Source: Methylocystis parvus OBBP
GTDB taxonomy: Bacteria > Pseudomonadota > Alphaproteobacteria > Rhizobiales > Beijerinckiaceae
Length of the DNA stretch: 64,000 bases
Direction of reading: 5' to 3'
Assembly: GCF_027571405.1 (NCBI RefSeq)
Contig: NZ_CP092968.1
Span: forward strand, 1,736,001-1,800,000
The notes under the pieces: generated by a model
Databases searched by the model: none
The model's input: only the letters and a program-made list of their open reading frames with translations
Told to the model about the DNA's origin: nothing
Shown: positions 40,931 through 50,379 of the stretch, piece by piece
Numbering within the stretch: the first letter of the stretch is position 1
Layout of the letters: each line of letters opens with the position of its first letter
Made by a program: the position numbers and the translations under genes

Positions 40931-42219
40931 GCCGGGCTCAGAAGCCCCAGATAGCGGGCGGCGCCCCTGCCCGCGGCGAGGCCGGTCGCGAAGGCCGCCT
41001 GCAGCAGATAGCCGCCGGTCGGGGCGTCGAAGTCGAGCATCTCGCCCGCGACGAAGACGCCCGGCATCTTCTTCAGCATCAGTTCCGCGTCGACCTCCTC
41101 GAAGGAGACGCCGCCAGCGGTTGAAATGGCGCGCTCCAGCCCGGCCACGCCCGCCACTTTCAAGGGCGCGTTCTTGATCAGGCTCGCCAGCGCCTCGGCG
41201 TCGCGCGGCAGACCTTCGGGCCGCGCCTCGCGCAAAAGGCCGATTTCGGCTCTCGAGAAGCCGGAGCGCTTGAGGAAGGTCGCATGGGACTGTTTGGGCG
41301 CGCGGCGGGAGAGCTTGCGCGTCAGGCATGCGAGGCTCGTATCGGGCCGCATATCCACGAACAGCGTCGCCGCGCCGTCCGTCGCGGACGCCTCGCGCAG
41401 CCGCGCGGAGAGCGCATAGACCGGCCCGCCTTCGAGCCCCGCGCGGGTGACCACCATATCGCCGCGCGCCGTCGCGTCGCCATGGCGCAGCAATACGGTC
41501 TTGATCGGCTGACCCTCGAAATCGGCGCGGAAGATGGAGGACCACTCGACGAGCGCGCCGCTATTTGCGGGGGACAGCGGCGTCACGGCGACGCCGGCTT
41601 CGTTGAGCGCGAGGGTCCAACCGCCCTCCGAGCCGAGCTTGGGCCAGGAGGCCCCGCCGAGCGCTAGCACCACGGCCCCGGCCGGGCGCGCGAACTCCTC
41701 GCCCTCCGGCCCCTTCAGCCGCAGGGCGCCGTCCGGCGCGAAACCGAGGAAGGCGTGGCGCGAGGCGATCGTCACGCCGAGCCGCGCGAGGCGGGCGAGC
41801 CAGCCGCGGAGCAAAGGCGACGCCTTGAAGCTTGCGGGAAACACCCGGCCGCTGGTGCCCACAAAAGTGGCCTCGCCGAGCTCCGCGCAGAAATCGCGCA
41901 GGGCTTGCGGCGGAAAGGCGCGGACGAAGGGGCCGATTCGCTTGGCCGCAGCGCCGTAGCGCGAAATGAAGCGTTCGAGATTCTCGGTATGAGTGATATT
42001 CAGCCCGCCCCGGCCCGCCATCAGAAATTTGCGCGCGGGGCTCGGCTTGTGCTCATAGACGACGACGCGCGCGCCGGCGCGCGCCAGCGCTTCGGCGGCG
42101 AAAAGCCCGGCGGGTCCCGCGCCGATTACGGCGCAGAAGGGAGCGGCGGCGTCGGTGATGAGAGCGGCCTCCACGCGATGGGCGGGGGAAAATGCGAAAG
42201 GGGGATGGCTCTGTCCCAT
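40858..42219 (-). CDS. NAD(P)/FAD-dependent flavoprotein (HI0933/BaiN family, TIGR03862-like)
   Basis: A 453-residue oxidoreductase of the HI0933-like family. The FAD-binding motif is AVIGAGPAGLFAAEALARAG (about residues 31-50). Also visible are the signature RKFLMAGRGGLNITHTE (about 64-80), PLRG/ASW segments and the C-terminal GGVSFEEVDAELMLKKMPG then VFVAGEMLDFDAPTGGYLLQ. The physiological substrate is unknown for this subgroup. The start is uncertain (ATG 42219 or an internal GTG about 42174); the Rossmann fold begins 28 residues in. The 3' end overlaps the DUF411 gene by 73 bp. Confidence 0.88.
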   Translation of the reverse strand: MGQSHPPFAFSPAHRVEAALITDAAAPFCAVIGAGPAGLFAAEALARAGARVVVYEHKPSPARKFLMAGRGGLNITHTENLERFISRYGAAAKRIGPFVRAFPPQALRDFCAELGEATFVGTSGRVFPASFKASPLLRGWLARLARLGVTIASRHAFLGFAPDGALRLKGPEGEEFARPAGAVVLALGGASWPKLGSEGGWTLALNEAGVAVTPLSPANSGALVEWSSIFRADFEGQPIKTVLLRHGDATARGDMVVTRAGLEGGPVYALSARLREASATDGAATLFVDMRPDTSLACLTRKLSRRAPKQSHATFLKRSGFSRAEIGLLREARPEGLPRDAEALASLIKNAPLKVAGVAGLERAISTAGGVSFEEVDAELMLKKMPGVFVAGEMLDFDAPTGGYLLQAAFATGLAAGRGAARYLGLLSPAQTGLSPSHMPNSRAPAASNKYSV

Positions 42220-42296
42220 CTCTTGCCACGCTTCTGTCGGCGTCTTGTTGCGCCCCAGTTAGCACGAGCGTCACTCGGGCGGAAGAAGACTTTAAA

Positions 42297-43319
42297 ATGA
42301 CGGTCAAGGACATGCAGCAAATCGACGCGGCCGCGCATTTCGACTTTCTGGTCGCCGAGGAAGAGGCGGGAGCGCGCCTCGACCGTTTCCTCGCCGAACG
42401 GCCCGAACTCGTCGAAGCCCATCTCTCACGCAGCCGGATCAAGGCGCTGATCGAGGAAGGCCGCGTCGCGCTACGCGGCGCGCCGGCCCGCGACCCGGCG
42501 AAGAGGCTGGGAGCGGGAGACGCGGTCGCCCTCGACGTGCCGCCCCCGGCCCCGGCCGAGCCGCAGGCCGAGGAGATCGCGCTCGCCATCGCCTATGAGG
42601 ACGCGCATCTCATCGTCATCGACAAGCCGGCGGGGCTCGTGGTGCATCCGGCGAGCGGACATGAGAGCGGCACGCTGGTCAACGCGCTCATCGCCCATTG
42701 CGGCGAGAGCCTTTCCGGCGTCGGCGGAGTGAAAAAGCCGGGCATCGTGCATCGCATCGACAAGGACACGACGGGCCTGCTCGTCATCGCCAAGACCGAC
42801 GCCGCGCATCACGGACTGTCGAAGCTCTTCGCCGACCATGGCCGCACATTGTCGCTGACGCGCGAATATCTGGCTTTCGTCTGGGGCGTTCCCGACCGGG
42901 CGCAGGGGACGATCGAGACTTATCTGGGCCGTCATAACATCCAGCGCGAGCGCATGGCAGTGGTGCCGGAATCGCGCGGACGCGAGGCGATCACTCATTG
43001 GGAGAAGATCGCCGATTACGGCGTCGCCTCCCTGGTGCGCTGCCAGCTGGAGACCGGGCGCACCCATCAGATCCGCGTCCATATGGCCCATATCGGCCAT
43101 CCGCTGATCGGCGACGCGACCTATGGCGCTGGATTCAAGACGAAAGCCGCCAAGCTTCCCGAGACCGCGCGGGAAGCCATAGAGGCTTTGGGCCGACAGG
43201 CGCTCCACGCCGCGACGCTCGGCTTCGAGCATCCGATCACGGGCGAGGAGATGATGTTCGAGAGCGAATTGCCGGCGGATTTGAAGCGGCTGATGGAGGC
43301 GCTGGAGGCGGCGGCGTAG
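42297..43319 (+). CDS. rluD: RluA-family pseudouridine synthase (RluD-like)
   Basis: A 340-residue large-subunit rRNA pseudouridine synthase. An N-terminal S4 domain (RLDRFLAERPEL and SRSRIKALIEEGRVAL, about residues 27-65) precedes the catalytic domain with IVIDKPAGLVVHPA and the catalytic Asp in GIVHRIDKDTTGLLVIAKTD (about residue 160). LETGRTHQIRVHMAHIGHPLIGD completes the signature. ATG 42297 was chosen (MTVKDMQQIDAAAHFDF). It is divergent from the flavoprotein gene with 77 bp between. Confidence 0.93.
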   Translation: MTVKDMQQIDAAAHFDFLVAEEEAGARLDRFLAERPELVEAHLSRSRIKALIEEGRVALRGAPARDPAKRLGAGDAVALDVPPPAPAEPQAEEIALAIAYEDAHLIVIDKPAGLVVHPASGHESGTLVNALIAHCGESLSGVGGVKKPGIVHRIDKDTTGLLVIAKTDAAHHGLSKLFADHGRTLSLTREYLAFVWGVPDRAQGTIETYLGRHNIQRERMAVVPESRGREAITHWEKIADYGVASLVRCQLETGRTHQIRVHMAHIGHPLIGDATYGAGFKTKAAKLPETAREAIEALGRQALHAATLGFEHPITGEEMMFESELPADLKRLMEALEAAA

Positions 43320-43381
43320 GCAAGGAAAGCGAACCCACCCGTCGCGCCTCGCGCGCCGGGTGGGGCACATCAGAGGCTGTT

Positions 43382-43630
43382 CTACGCCCCTTCCTTGCGC
43401 GCCTTCGCCGTTTGGCCGCTGCGTTCCTTGGCCTTGGTCTTACGCAAATTCTCGGCGTTCTTCCTTGGCGTTTCTTCGTTCGAGGCGCCCGCTTCATGCA
43501 GCGCGATGGCGATGGCCTGTTTCGGGTTCTTGACCGCCTTCCCGGCGCCGCTCTCCAATTCGCCATGCTTGTATTCATGCATGACGCGGCCCACGGTTTT
43601 CTTCTGTTCAAGCGACTGGCGTCTGGGCAT
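43382..43630 (-). CDS. DUF6496 domain protein
   Basis: An 82-residue basic protein. The pattern TVGRVMHEYKHGELESGAGK followed by VKNPKQAIAIALHEAG is that of the DUF6496 family, small basic proteins of unknown role widespread in Proteobacteria. The C-terminus is Lys/Arg-rich (RKTKAKERSGQTAKARKEG), so nucleic-acid binding is plausible. It is convergent with rluD. Confidence 0.75.
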   Translation of the reverse strand: MPRRQSLEQKKTVGRVMHEYKHGELESGAGKAVKNPKQAIAIALHEAGASNEETPRKNAENLRKTKAKERSGQTAKARKEGA

Positions 43631-43809
43631 GTCTGCGCTCCTTTCGGTTTAGAAGCAGAACGCGCAGACAGCGCATGTGATCCGTTCTCGCCCCGACCAT
43701 GTGGCTAACGCGCAGGCGTGATAGGTCCCTGTCGCGAGGCGGGCAAAAACGGAACCGCCCCATCACGGCGGCGTTTTCTTGTCCAGCGCGATCAAATGGA
43801 GAGGTCAAG

Positions 43810-44058
43810 ATGTCGCCACGCCGCCAAAAGCCGCGTTTTTGCAAAATGCTCGCGCTTGCGCTGCTGATTGCCGCGCCGGTCGAAGCGACAGCGCGAAATA
43901 TCGCGCCGCCGAGGCCCGCGCAAAAGGCGGAGCGGCCCCATGCGACCTATATGGGCGATTGCGGCCCCAATCCCCCGCCCGGCTATCGCTGGGACCTCAA
44001 GAATTGGCAGAGCCGCACGCTGCGGGATTTTTCCTGTTACATGTTCGATGAATATTGA
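43810..44058 (+). CDS. Small exported protein of unknown function
   Basis: An 82-residue protein: basic start MSPRRQKPRF, hydrophobic CKMLALALLIAAPVEATA (signal peptide), then a short mature part with a Cys pair (GDCGPNPPPGYRWDLKN and FSCYMFDEY) that may form a disulfide. ATG 43810 has a good ribosome binding site (GGAGAGG, 8 nt upstream); an earlier in-frame start has none. No family is recognised. Confidence 0.6.
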   Translation: MSPRRQKPRFCKMLALALLIAAPVEATARNIAPPRPAQKAERPHATYMGDCGPNPPPGYRWDLKNWQSRTLRDFSCYMFDEY

Positions 44059-44076
44059 GCTCGATGAATATTGAGC
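44045..44076 (+). repeat. 16-bp tandem duplication at a gene's 3' end
   Basis: TCGATGAATATTGAGC occurs twice without a gap (44045-44060 and 44061-44076). The stop codon of the small exported protein lies in the first copy, so the second copy is non-coding. It is a recent slippage duplication with no change in the protein. Confidence 0.9.
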
Positions 44077-44130
44077 GCAGCGCCCGGCCCCTTCTTCAGA
44101 AGGAGGAGGAGCCGGCCGCGCCGTCCACGC

Positions 44131-45954
44131 CTACTCCACCAGCGCGCCAGCCTTCTTGCCGAACTTCTTGCGGTCGTTCGGATCGAGATAGACCTTGCGC
44201 AGGCGGATGGACTTCGGCGTGACCTCCACGCGCTCGTCGTCCTCGATATAGGCGAGCGCCTTTTCCAGCGTCATCTGGATCGGCGGCGTGAGGCGCACCG
44301 CCTCGTCCTTCGACTGCGTGCGGATATTGGTGAGCTGCTTGCCCTTGAGCACGTTGATCTCGAGATCATTGTCGCGCGTATGCTCGCCGACGATCATGCC
44401 GCGATACACCTTCCAGCCCGGCTCGATCATCATCGGGCCGCGATCCTCCAGCTTCCACATCGCATAGGCGACCGCCTCGCCCTGATCGTTGGAGATCAGC
44501 ACGCCGTTGCGGCGGCCCTGAATCTCGCCGCGATGCGGGGCATATTCGTGGAACAGCCGGTTCATGATCGCCGTGCCGCGCGTGTCGGTCAGAAGCTCGC
44601 CCTGATAACCGATGAGGCCGCGCGTCGGCGCGTAGAACACGAGGCGCAGGCGCCCGCCGCCGGAGGGGCGCATCTCGATCATCTCGGCCTTGCGCTCGGC
44701 CATCTTCTGCACGACGACGCCCGAATGCTCCTCGTCAACGTCGATGACGACTTCCTCGATCGGCTCGAGAATGTCGCCGTCCTCGCCCTTCTTGAACACG
44801 ACCTGCGGACGCGAAACGCCGAGCTCGAAGCCCTCGCGGCGCATGTTCTCGATCAGGATGCCGAGCTGCAATTCGCCCCGGCCGGAGACGATGTAGGCGT
44901 CGCCCTGCGGCGAGTCCTCGACGCGCAGCGCGACATTGCCCTCGGCTTCCTTGTAGAGCCGCGCGCGGATCATGCGGCTCGTCACCTTGTCGCCCTCAGT
45001 GCCGGCAAGCGGCGAGTCGTTGACAAGGAAGGTCATGGAAAGCGTCGGCGGATCGATCGGCTGCGCCTGAAGCGGTTCGCTCACGTCGAGCGCGCAGAGC
45101 GTGTCGGCGACGTTGAACTTTTCGAGGCCGGCGATAGCGATGATGTCGCCCGCTTCGGCTTCTTCGATCGGCTGACGCTCAATGCCGCGGAAAGCGAGAA
45201 TCTTCGAGACGCGGCCCTGCTCGACGACCTTGCCGGAGCGGTCCAGCACCTTCACGGGCTGATTGGGCTTCACGCTGCCGGAGAAGACGCGGCCGGTGAT
45301 GATGCGGCCGAGATAGGGATTGGCTTCGAGCAGCGTGCCGAGCATGCGGAAGCCGCCTTCCTCCACCTTGGGCGCGGGCGTTTGCTTCACGACGAGGTCG
45401 AGCAGCGGCGACATGTCGTCCTTGGGACCCTCGGGCTCCTCAGCCATCCAGCCCTGCTTGGCGGAGCCGTAGATGATCGGGAAGTCGAGCTGCTCGTCGG
45501 TGGCGTCGAGCGCCGCGAAGAGGTCGAACACCTCGTTGACGACTTCTGAAATACGCGCGTCCGGCTTGTCGACCTTGTTGATGCAGACGATCGGCTTGAG
45601 CCCGATCTTCAGCGCCTTGCCGACGACGAATTTCGTCTGCGGCATGGGGCCTTCCGCCGCGTCGACGAGGACGATGGCGCTGTCCACCATGGAGAGGATG
45701 CGCTCCACCTCGCCGCCGAAATCGGCGTGGCCAGGCGTATCGACGATGTTGACGCGAAACCCCTTCCAGGCGATCGACGTCGCCTTGGCCATGATGGTGA
45801 TGCCCCGCTCTTTTTCGAGATCGTTCGAATCCATCACGCGCTCGGCGACGCGCTGGTTCTCGCGGAAGGCGCCCGACTGACGCAGGAGGCAGTCGACGAG
45901 CGTGGTCTTGCCGTGGTCGACATGGGCGATGATGGCGATATTGCGAAGCTGCAT
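44131..45954 (-). CDS. typA: Translational GTPase TypA/BipA
   Basis: A 607-residue ribosome-associated GTPase involved in stress and cold adaptation and in 50S assembly. The G1 motif is [12 protein letters not shown] (about residues 10-21), with RGITIMAKA (G2), [11 protein letters not shown] (G3), NKVDKPDAR (G4) and GSAKQG (G5). Domains II, III and V follow, with the BipA-specific C-terminal segment. Length is normal. It is monocistronic, with a 498-bp upstream gap. Confidence 0.97.
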   Translation of the reverse strand: MQLRNIAIIAHVDHGKTTLVDCLLRQSGAFRENQRVAERVMDSNDLEKERGITIMAKATSIAWKGFRVNIVDTPGHADFGGEVERILSMVDSAIVLVDAAEGPMPQTKFVVGKALKIGLKPIVCINKVDKPDARISEVVNEVFDLFAALDATDEQLDFPIIYGSAKQGWMAEEPEGPKDDMSPLLDLVVKQTPAPKVEEGGFRMLGTLLEANPYLGRIITGRVFSGSVKPNQPVKVLDRSGKVVEQGRVSKILAFRGIERQPIEEAEAGDIIAIAGLEKFNVADTLCALDVSEPLQAQPIDPPTLSMTFLVNDSPLAGTEGDKVTSRMIRARLYKEAEGNVALRVEDSPQGDAYIVSGRGELQLGILIENMRREGFELGVSRPQVVFKKGEDGDILEPIEEVVIDVDEEHSGVVVQKMAERKAEMIEMRPSGGGRLRLVFYAPTRGLIGYQGELLTDTRGTAIMNRLFHEYAPHRGEIQGRRNGVLISNDQGEAVAYAMWKLEDRGPMMIEPGWKVYRGMIVGEHTRDNDLEINVLKGKQLTNIRTQSKDEAVRLTPPIQMTLEKALAYIEDDERVEVTPKSIRLRKVYLDPNDRKKFGKKAGALVE

Positions 45955-46452
45955 GGCGGCTTTCGAAGAAACAGCCGCGACCCGGTCCGTGGGCCCTCTG
46001 GCCCGGACGACGCGGCGGCGACTTATGTTGCGATGCGGCGGGTTTTACAGGAGCGGAGAGGGGAAGTGAATAGGAAAGGGCGAAGGATGCGAGGACACCC
46101 CCACGATCTCGTCGAGACGCCGGCCGTGCTCGCCTATACTGTCGAGTGCCAGAAAGAACTCGACATGAGTTGCAGTAAGGGAGCGCCGTGATGGCGCGGC
46201 TAGTGGACTGTATGTTCAGGAGTAGCTGAACAGTCAATGGCGGCGAGGCTAATGAAAAAGGGAAGGCGACGTCCGCTCTCCAATTCATTGACACTTCTTG
46301 TTATTTGGAAATCGGGACTTCTACCGTGCGACGGCAGCCCCTGAAGTGAGCCCTAAGGTCTCAAACAAATGAGGTCTGGTGTTCTAAAAAAGCGCTTTCA
46401 AATTCCTTAGAGTTATGCTACGTTCCTAGTCAGGTGAAATTAGGAATTTCTT
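45955..46452. other. Gene-free region upstream of typA and of an AT-rich gene pair
   Basis: I see no convincing gene in these 498 bp. The typA promoter must lie in the GC-rich left part. The right part drops in GC from about 46240. An imperfect inverted repeat GACTG-tatg-TTCAG / CTGAACAGTC occurs at 46206-46235 and may be an operator. A TTGACA box at 46288-46293 could be the -35 of the downstream pair, though a clear -10 at standard spacing is missing. A 34-codon frame at 46087-46191 shows no support. Confidence 0.45.
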
Positions 46453-46710
46453 ATGCCTCGCAGCGTGAAAAGTATTGTCGACGACCTCAATGCCCTCCTC
46501 CAAGAAAGAGTCAGGCTGGGCGGAGGAGAACCAGTCATGACCATTCCATGGCGTAGATTCTATGAGCTTTGCGAAATCACGCGCTTTAAAACACCGCGTG
46601 GCGAAGAGATTCAGACGGAAGGAAGGGAGCGGTTCGGATTGATCATCGCTTACGGAGAGAAGGTTGTGCTGGTAGCGCACGATCGCAATTTTTCGCCTTT
46701 GAACGAATAA
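46453..46710 (+). CDS. Unknown 85-residue protein (first of an AT-rich pair)
   Basis: An 85-residue soluble protein with start VKSIVDDLNALLQERVRLGG and later VMTIPWRRFYELCEITRFKT and FGLIIAYGEKVVLVAHDRNF. Predicted fold is a helix then mixed alpha/beta; no motif is recognised. Codon use is AT-richer than in the flanking genes, suggesting acquisition by transfer. A second small gene follows 12 bp later. Confidence 0.55.
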   Translation: MPRSVKSIVDDLNALLQERVRLGGGEPVMTIPWRRFYELCEITRFKTPRGEEIQTEGRERFGLIIAYGEKVVLVAHDRNFSPLNE

Positions 46711-46722
46711 AGGAGCGATGCC

Positions 46723-46953
46723 ATGGCCTATAATCACGAACGAGCAATCGGATGTCGTATCGGATACAATGCGGTCATTAAGGCCGTCAGATTCGTTGAT
46801 CAAAACCAGCAGATACCGCCCAGCTCATCGACTGAGCTACGGCGCGTCCTAAGAGAAATTTATGGGTCAGAAATGTATAATTATTATCGCTACCGTCGAC
46901 CTAAGCTAAGACGTGTTGGAAGAAAGGCTTCTTTTCTCCCTCAACTCACATAA
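46723..46953 (+). CDS. Unknown 76-residue basic protein (second of an AT-rich pair)
   Basis: A 76-residue basic protein, with MAYNHERAIGCRIGYNAVIK at the start and EIYGSEMYNYYRYRRPKLRR near the C-terminus. The strongly basic, Tyr-rich tail suggests nucleic-acid or ribosome binding. It has an excellent Shine-Dalgarno site (AAGGAG) in the 12-bp gap after the first gene, so they are cotranscribed. Its last 13 bp overlap the convergent TPM-domain gene. The pair could be a small toxin-antitoxin or phage-like module; that is only positional inference. Confidence 0.5.
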   Translation: MAYNHERAIGCRIGYNAVIKAVRFVDQNQQIPPSSSTELRRVLREIYGSEMYNYYRYRRPKLRRVGRKASFLPQLT

Positions 46954-47549
46954 ACCTTATCCGGCAGCTCATCTCCCTCCGTCCCCGGCGGAGCCGCCCG
47001 CGCCAGCAGCCGCGCGCATTCCTCGATCGTCGCGATAAACCCCTCCGCGCAGCGCCCCTGCCCCAGGCGCGCCAGCAACGGCTCCAGCGCCGCCGCCCAT
47101 TCCGCGTCCGAGATTTTCCCGTTCAGCCCCTCATCCGCGATGATGCGGGCGTAGTGCTCCGCGAAGGAGACGAAGATCAAGACGCCTGTCCTGCCCTTGG
47201 TGCCCGCGACGCCGCGCATGAAGAACTGCTCGATGGCGGCGCGTTCGGCGCGGCGTTTCTTAACGAGGCGGGGAGTCAAAAAGATCCGGATCGACGGCTG
47301 CCAGATCAAGAGCGCCGCCGCCATGAAGACGCCGATCTGGATGGCGTAGATGTGAATGGCCGAGAGCGTGGTGAACTCCGCCAGCGGCCAGGGCGTCGCA
47401 AGCGCGAAGAACGCCGCCCAGAGCGGCGGCACATAGGCGTAATCCGACGCGCGGCGGGCGAGCGCACAGACGATCTCGCCGGAGGTTTTCTTCTCCGCTT
47501 CGCCGATCGCCGCGGCGATGCGGTCGAGGTCTTCGTCCGAAAGCCGCAT
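46941..47549 (-). CDS. TPM-domain membrane protein
   Basis: A 202-residue protein with a TPM domain split by hydrophobic segments: MRLSDEDLDRIAAAIGEAEK and KTSGEIVCALARRASDYAYV, then WAAFFALATPWPLAEF and AIQIGVFMAAALLIW. The second part of the domain follows (RTGVLIFVSFAEHYARIIAD, GLNGKISDAEWAAALEPLLA). Its start overlaps the stop of the preceding TPM gene (TGATG), so the two are coupled. The biochemical role is unsettled; some TPM proteins have phosphatase or membrane-repair roles. Confidence 0.85.
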   Translation of the reverse strand: MRLSDEDLDRIAAAIGEAEKKTSGEIVCALARRASDYAYVPPLWAAFFALATPWPLAEFTTLSAIHIYAIQIGVFMAAALLIWQPSIRIFLTPRLVKKRRAERAAIEQFFMRGVAGTKGRTGVLIFVSFAEHYARIIADEGLNGKISDAEWAAALEPLLARLGQGRCAEGFIATIEECARLLARAAPPGTEGDELPDKVYVS

Positions 47550-48367
47550 CACCAATCCCCCGAGGCGCCGCCGCCGCCCGACGATCCGCCGCCGCCGGAG
47601 AAACCGTCAAAGCCCCCGTCCCCGCCGCCCCAGGACGAGCCGGAGGAGCCGCCCGACCAGCCGTCGTCGCGCCAGCCGCCGCCGCTCGGCGGCAGGATGA
47701 TGATCGGCGGCCCGCCGCGGCGATAACGCCGATAATTGGTCGGCCGCCCGGCGCTGCGCGCCATCATGATGAAGATGAAGATGAACAGCGCGAAGATGAG
47801 GAGCGGCAGCATCTCCTCAAATGCGGAGGGCTGCGGCGGCAGTCTCTTCGCCCATTCCGACCTGTCGCCGCTGAGCACTTCGATAATGCCGTCGACGCCG
47901 TTCTCGACGCCGGCGTTGAAATCGCCCGCCTTGAATTTTGGCGTCACCGCGCTGGCGATGATGACCTTGGACAGCGCGTCGGTGAGCACGCCCTCGAGCC
48001 CATAGCCCACCTCGATGCGCATCTTGCGCTCATTGGGGGCGACGAGAAAAAGAACGCCGTTGTTCTTCTTGGCTTCGCCGAGTTTCCAATAACGAAAAAG
48101 GCCGTTGGCGTAGGTCTCGACGTCGTAGCCGTCGAGGGACTTGATCGTCGCGACGGCGAGCTGGATGCTCGATTTGTTTTCGAGATCGCGGAGCTTCGAG
48201 GTGAGGCCGGCCTTCGTCGATTCCTGCAAAACGCCCGCCTGATCGACGACGCGTCCGGTGAGCTCGGGATAGTTCGGCGCGGCGAAGGCGAGCGCGGCGG
48301 CGAGCGAGAAAAGGAACAGCAACAGCCCGCGCAAGGCGAAATGGCGGGGATCGGCGGCGGCGCGCAT
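47549..48367 (-). CDS. TPM-domain protein with signal peptide and glycine-rich tail (YgcG-like)
   Basis: A 272-residue exported protein. A signal segment (LLLFLFSLAAALAFAAPNYP) is followed by the TPM domain ELTGRVVDQAGVLQEST...FRYWKLGEAKKNNGVLFLVAPNERKMRIEVGYGLEG (shown in part), about residues 25-150. A C-terminal hydrophobic helix LLIFALFIFIFIMMA and a glycine/serine-rich tail ending SSGGGGASGDW complete it. The start lies 2 bp after the end of the Zur-like gene, and the stop overlaps the next TPM gene, giving a three-gene unit. This domain order is typical of YgcG-like proteins, whose usual partner LemA is absent here. Confidence 0.88.
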   Translation of the reverse strand: MRAAADPRHFALRGLLLFLFSLAAALAFAAPNYPELTGRVVDQAGVLQESTKAGLTSKLRDLENKSSIQLAVATIKSLDGYDVETYANGLFRYWKLGEAKKNNGVLFLVAPNERKMRIEVGYGLEGVLTDALSKVIIASAVTPKFKAGDFNAGVENGVDGIIEVLSGDRSEWAKRLPPQPSAFEEMLPLLIFALFIFIFIMMARSAGRPTNYRRYRRGGPPIIILPPSGGGWRDDGWSGGSSGSSWGGGDGGFDGFSGGGGSSGGGGASGDW

Positions 48368-48369
48368 CG

Positions 48370-48789
48370 TCAGCCGCCGGCGCAGCGCGCGCAGCGCCCG
48401 GCGATCTCCACGACGCGCGTGCGCGCCTTGAAGCCGGCTTCGCCCGCAAGCGCGGAGAGTTCGCGCGCAAGCCCGGCCGAGGTCGCCTCCTTCACCTCGC
48501 CGCACTGCTCGCAAATCAGGAAGACGACCGGCTCCTCGGCCCCGTGCGAATGGCCGCAGACGACGAAGGCGTTCTTGGATTCAAGGCGATGCGCCAGCCC
48601 ATTGTCCAGCAGAAAAGCGAGCGCCCGATAGACCGAGACCGGCGCGGGCCGCTTGCCGTCGGCGCCGGCCATGAGATCGATCATCTCATAGGCGCCGACG
48701 GGCCGATTGGCCTGCGTCAGAATATCGAGCGCGCGGCGGCGCGCCGGGGTAAGCCCTGCAATTTTGGCCGTATGCGTATGCTCGCTCAT
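48370..48789 (-). CDS. Fur-family transcriptional regulator, Zur-like
   Basis: A 139-residue Fur-superfamily repressor. The winged helix is RRRALDILTQANRPVGAYEM and VSVYRALAFLLDNGLAHRLE (about residues 18-70). The C-terminal dimerisation domain carries FVVCGHSHGAEEPVVFLICE then QCGEVKEAT, with a paired CARCAGG at the end, the four-cysteine structural zinc site. The His/Cys pattern FVVCGHSH is closest to the zinc-uptake regulator Zur. No zinc transporter is adjacent; the two TPM genes downstream are. Assignment as Zur rather than PerR or Fur is moderate. Confidence 0.8.
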   Translation of the reverse strand: MSEHTHTAKIAGLTPARRRALDILTQANRPVGAYEMIDLMAGADGKRPAPVSVYRALAFLLDNGLAHRLESKNAFVVCGHSHGAEEPVVFLICEQCGEVKEATSAGLARELSALAGEAGFKARTRVVEIAGRCARCAGG

Positions 48790-49010
48790 GACGCCATTGT
48801 AGCCGCCCCCGCCCGGAAAGACGAGGCCGCCCGAGCTCAGGGCGCGGCGCAGGCGGCGACGAAGGCCCTCACTTTCGGGGCGGCGCCCCTCAGGGCGGCC
48901 GTCTGTTTGGTCGGCCCGATCACGGCTGTGAGCGTTCCGCCCGGGCCGCGCTTGCGCTGGGGCGCGCGGCGCCTATAGTCCGCGCGACTTCCAAACCAGC
49001 CGAGCCGAAA

Positions 49011-50249
49011 ATGACCCGCGCCAAGAAAGACATCAAGAAAGTCGTCCTCGCCTATTCCGGCGGCCTCGACACCTCCATCATCCTGAAATGGCTGCAAACG
49101 ACCTATGGCGCGGAGGTCATCACCTTCACGGCCGATCTCGGCCAGGGCGAGGAGCTGGGACCGGCGCGGGAGAAGGCGCTGCTGCTCGGCGTGAAGCCCG
49201 AAAACATCTTCATCGAAGATCTGCGCGAGGAATTCGTGCGCGACTACGTCTTCCCGATGTTCCGCGCCAACGCTGTCTATGAGGGTCTCTATCTGCTCGG
49301 CACCTCCATCGCCCGCCCGCTGATCGCCAAGAAGCAGATCGAGATCGCCAGAAAGACGGGCGCGGACGCGGTCTGCCACGGCGCGACCGGCAAGGGCAAC
49401 GATCAGGTGCGCTTCGAACTCGGCTATTATGCGCTGGAGCCCGACATCACCGTGATCGCGCCCTGGCGCGAATGGGATTTCCAGTCCCGCACCGACCTCA
49501 TTTCCTTCGCCGAGGCGCATCAGATCCCGATCGCCAGGGACAAGCGCGGCGAGGCGCCTTTCTCCACTGACGCCAACCTTCTGCACACCTCGTCGGAAGG
49601 CAAGGTGCTGGAGGACCCGGCGCAGGAGACGCCCGATTACGTCTATTCGCGCACCGGCCATCCCGAGGACGCGCCCGAGACGCCGGAATATGTGACGATC
49701 GGCTTCGTGAAGGGCGACGCCGTCTCGATCAATGGCGAGGCGCTCTCGCCCGCGATGCTGCTCGCGCGCCTGAACGACCTTGGCCACAAGCACGGCATTG
49801 GCCGTCTCGACCTCGTCGAGAACCGCTTCGTCGGCATGAAGTCGCGCGGCATGTACGAGACGCCCGGCGGCGCGATCCTGCTCGTCGCGCATCGCGGCAT
49901 AGAGAGCATCACGCTCGACCGCGGCGCCGCGCATCTCAAGGATGAGCTGATGCCGCGCTACTCGGAGCTGATCTATAACGGCTTCTGGTTCTCGCCCGAA
50001 CGCGAAATGCTGCAGGCGGCGATCGACAAGAGCCAGGAGCATGTCGAGGGAAGCGTGCGCCTCAAGCTCTATAGGGGATCGGCGACGTTGGTGGGCCGCG
50101 AGAGCCCGTGGTCGCTCTACGATCAGGACCTCGTCACCTTCGAGGAAGGCGGCACGTACGACCAGCGCGACGCGGAGGGCTTCATCAAGCTCAACGCGCT
50201 GCGTCTGCGCACGCTCGCCAGGCGCGCGGCGCGCGGCGCGAAGAAGTAA
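49011..50249 (+). CDS. argG: Argininosuccinate synthase
   Basis: A 412-residue ATP-dependent ligase joining citrulline and aspartate in arginine synthesis. The ATP-pyrophosphatase motif [18 protein letters not shown] lies at residues 9-26. Further signatures are [14 protein letters not shown] (about residue 120), [14 protein letters not shown] and SEGKVLEDP. Length and C-terminus are normal. It is preceded by 221 bp without a gene and followed by repeat elements. Confidence 0.97.
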   Translation: MTRAKKDIKKVVLAYSGGLDTSIILKWLQTTYGAEVITFTADLGQGEELGPAREKALLLGVKPENIFIEDLREEFVRDYVFPMFRANAVYEGLYLLGTSIARPLIAKKQIEIARKTGADAVCHGATGKGNDQVRFELGYYALEPDITVIAPWREWDFQSRTDLISFAEAHQIPIARDKRGEAPFSTDANLLHTSSEGKVLEDPAQETPDYVYSRTGHPEDAPETPEYVTIGFVKGDAVSINGEALSPAMLLARLNDLGHKHGIGRLDLVENRFVGMKSRGMYETPGGAILLVAHRGIESITLDRGAAHLKDELMPRYSELIYNGFWFSPEREMLQAAIDKSQEHVEGSVRLKLYRGSATLVGRESPWSLYDQDLVTFEEGGTYDQRDAEGFIKLNALRLRTLARRAARGAKK

Positions 50250-50261
50250 AAAGAACCCGGC

Positions 50262-50378
50262 GCCCCCCTCCCTATCCTCCCACACTTGCGCGGGAGAGGG
50301 GACGCTCGCGATCCGCTTTCTCGATGAGGGCGAAAATCTGCTCCCTCTCCCGCTTGCGGGGGAGGGTTGGGGAGAGGG
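50262..50378. repeat. Two copies of a rhizobial-type palindromic repeat between argG and rdgB
   Basis: CTCCCTCTCCCGCTTGCGGG at 50341 and its continuation to 50378 form a palindromic unit with inverted arms. A diverged copy occurs at 50262-50301. These CCCTCTCC...GGAGAGGG elements are common in intergenic regions of the order. The second copy ends directly at the rdgB start, so GGAGAGGG serves as its ribosome binding site. Confidence 0.85.
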
Positions 50379-50379
50379 A

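Noticed and set aside
44071..45549. A 492-codon plus-strand frame opposite typA
   Set aside because: Antisense to a complete translational GTPase; sequence low in complexity and without domains.
46087..46191. A 34-codon frame between typA and the AT-rich pair
   Set aside because: No ribosome binding site, no domain and no conserved context.
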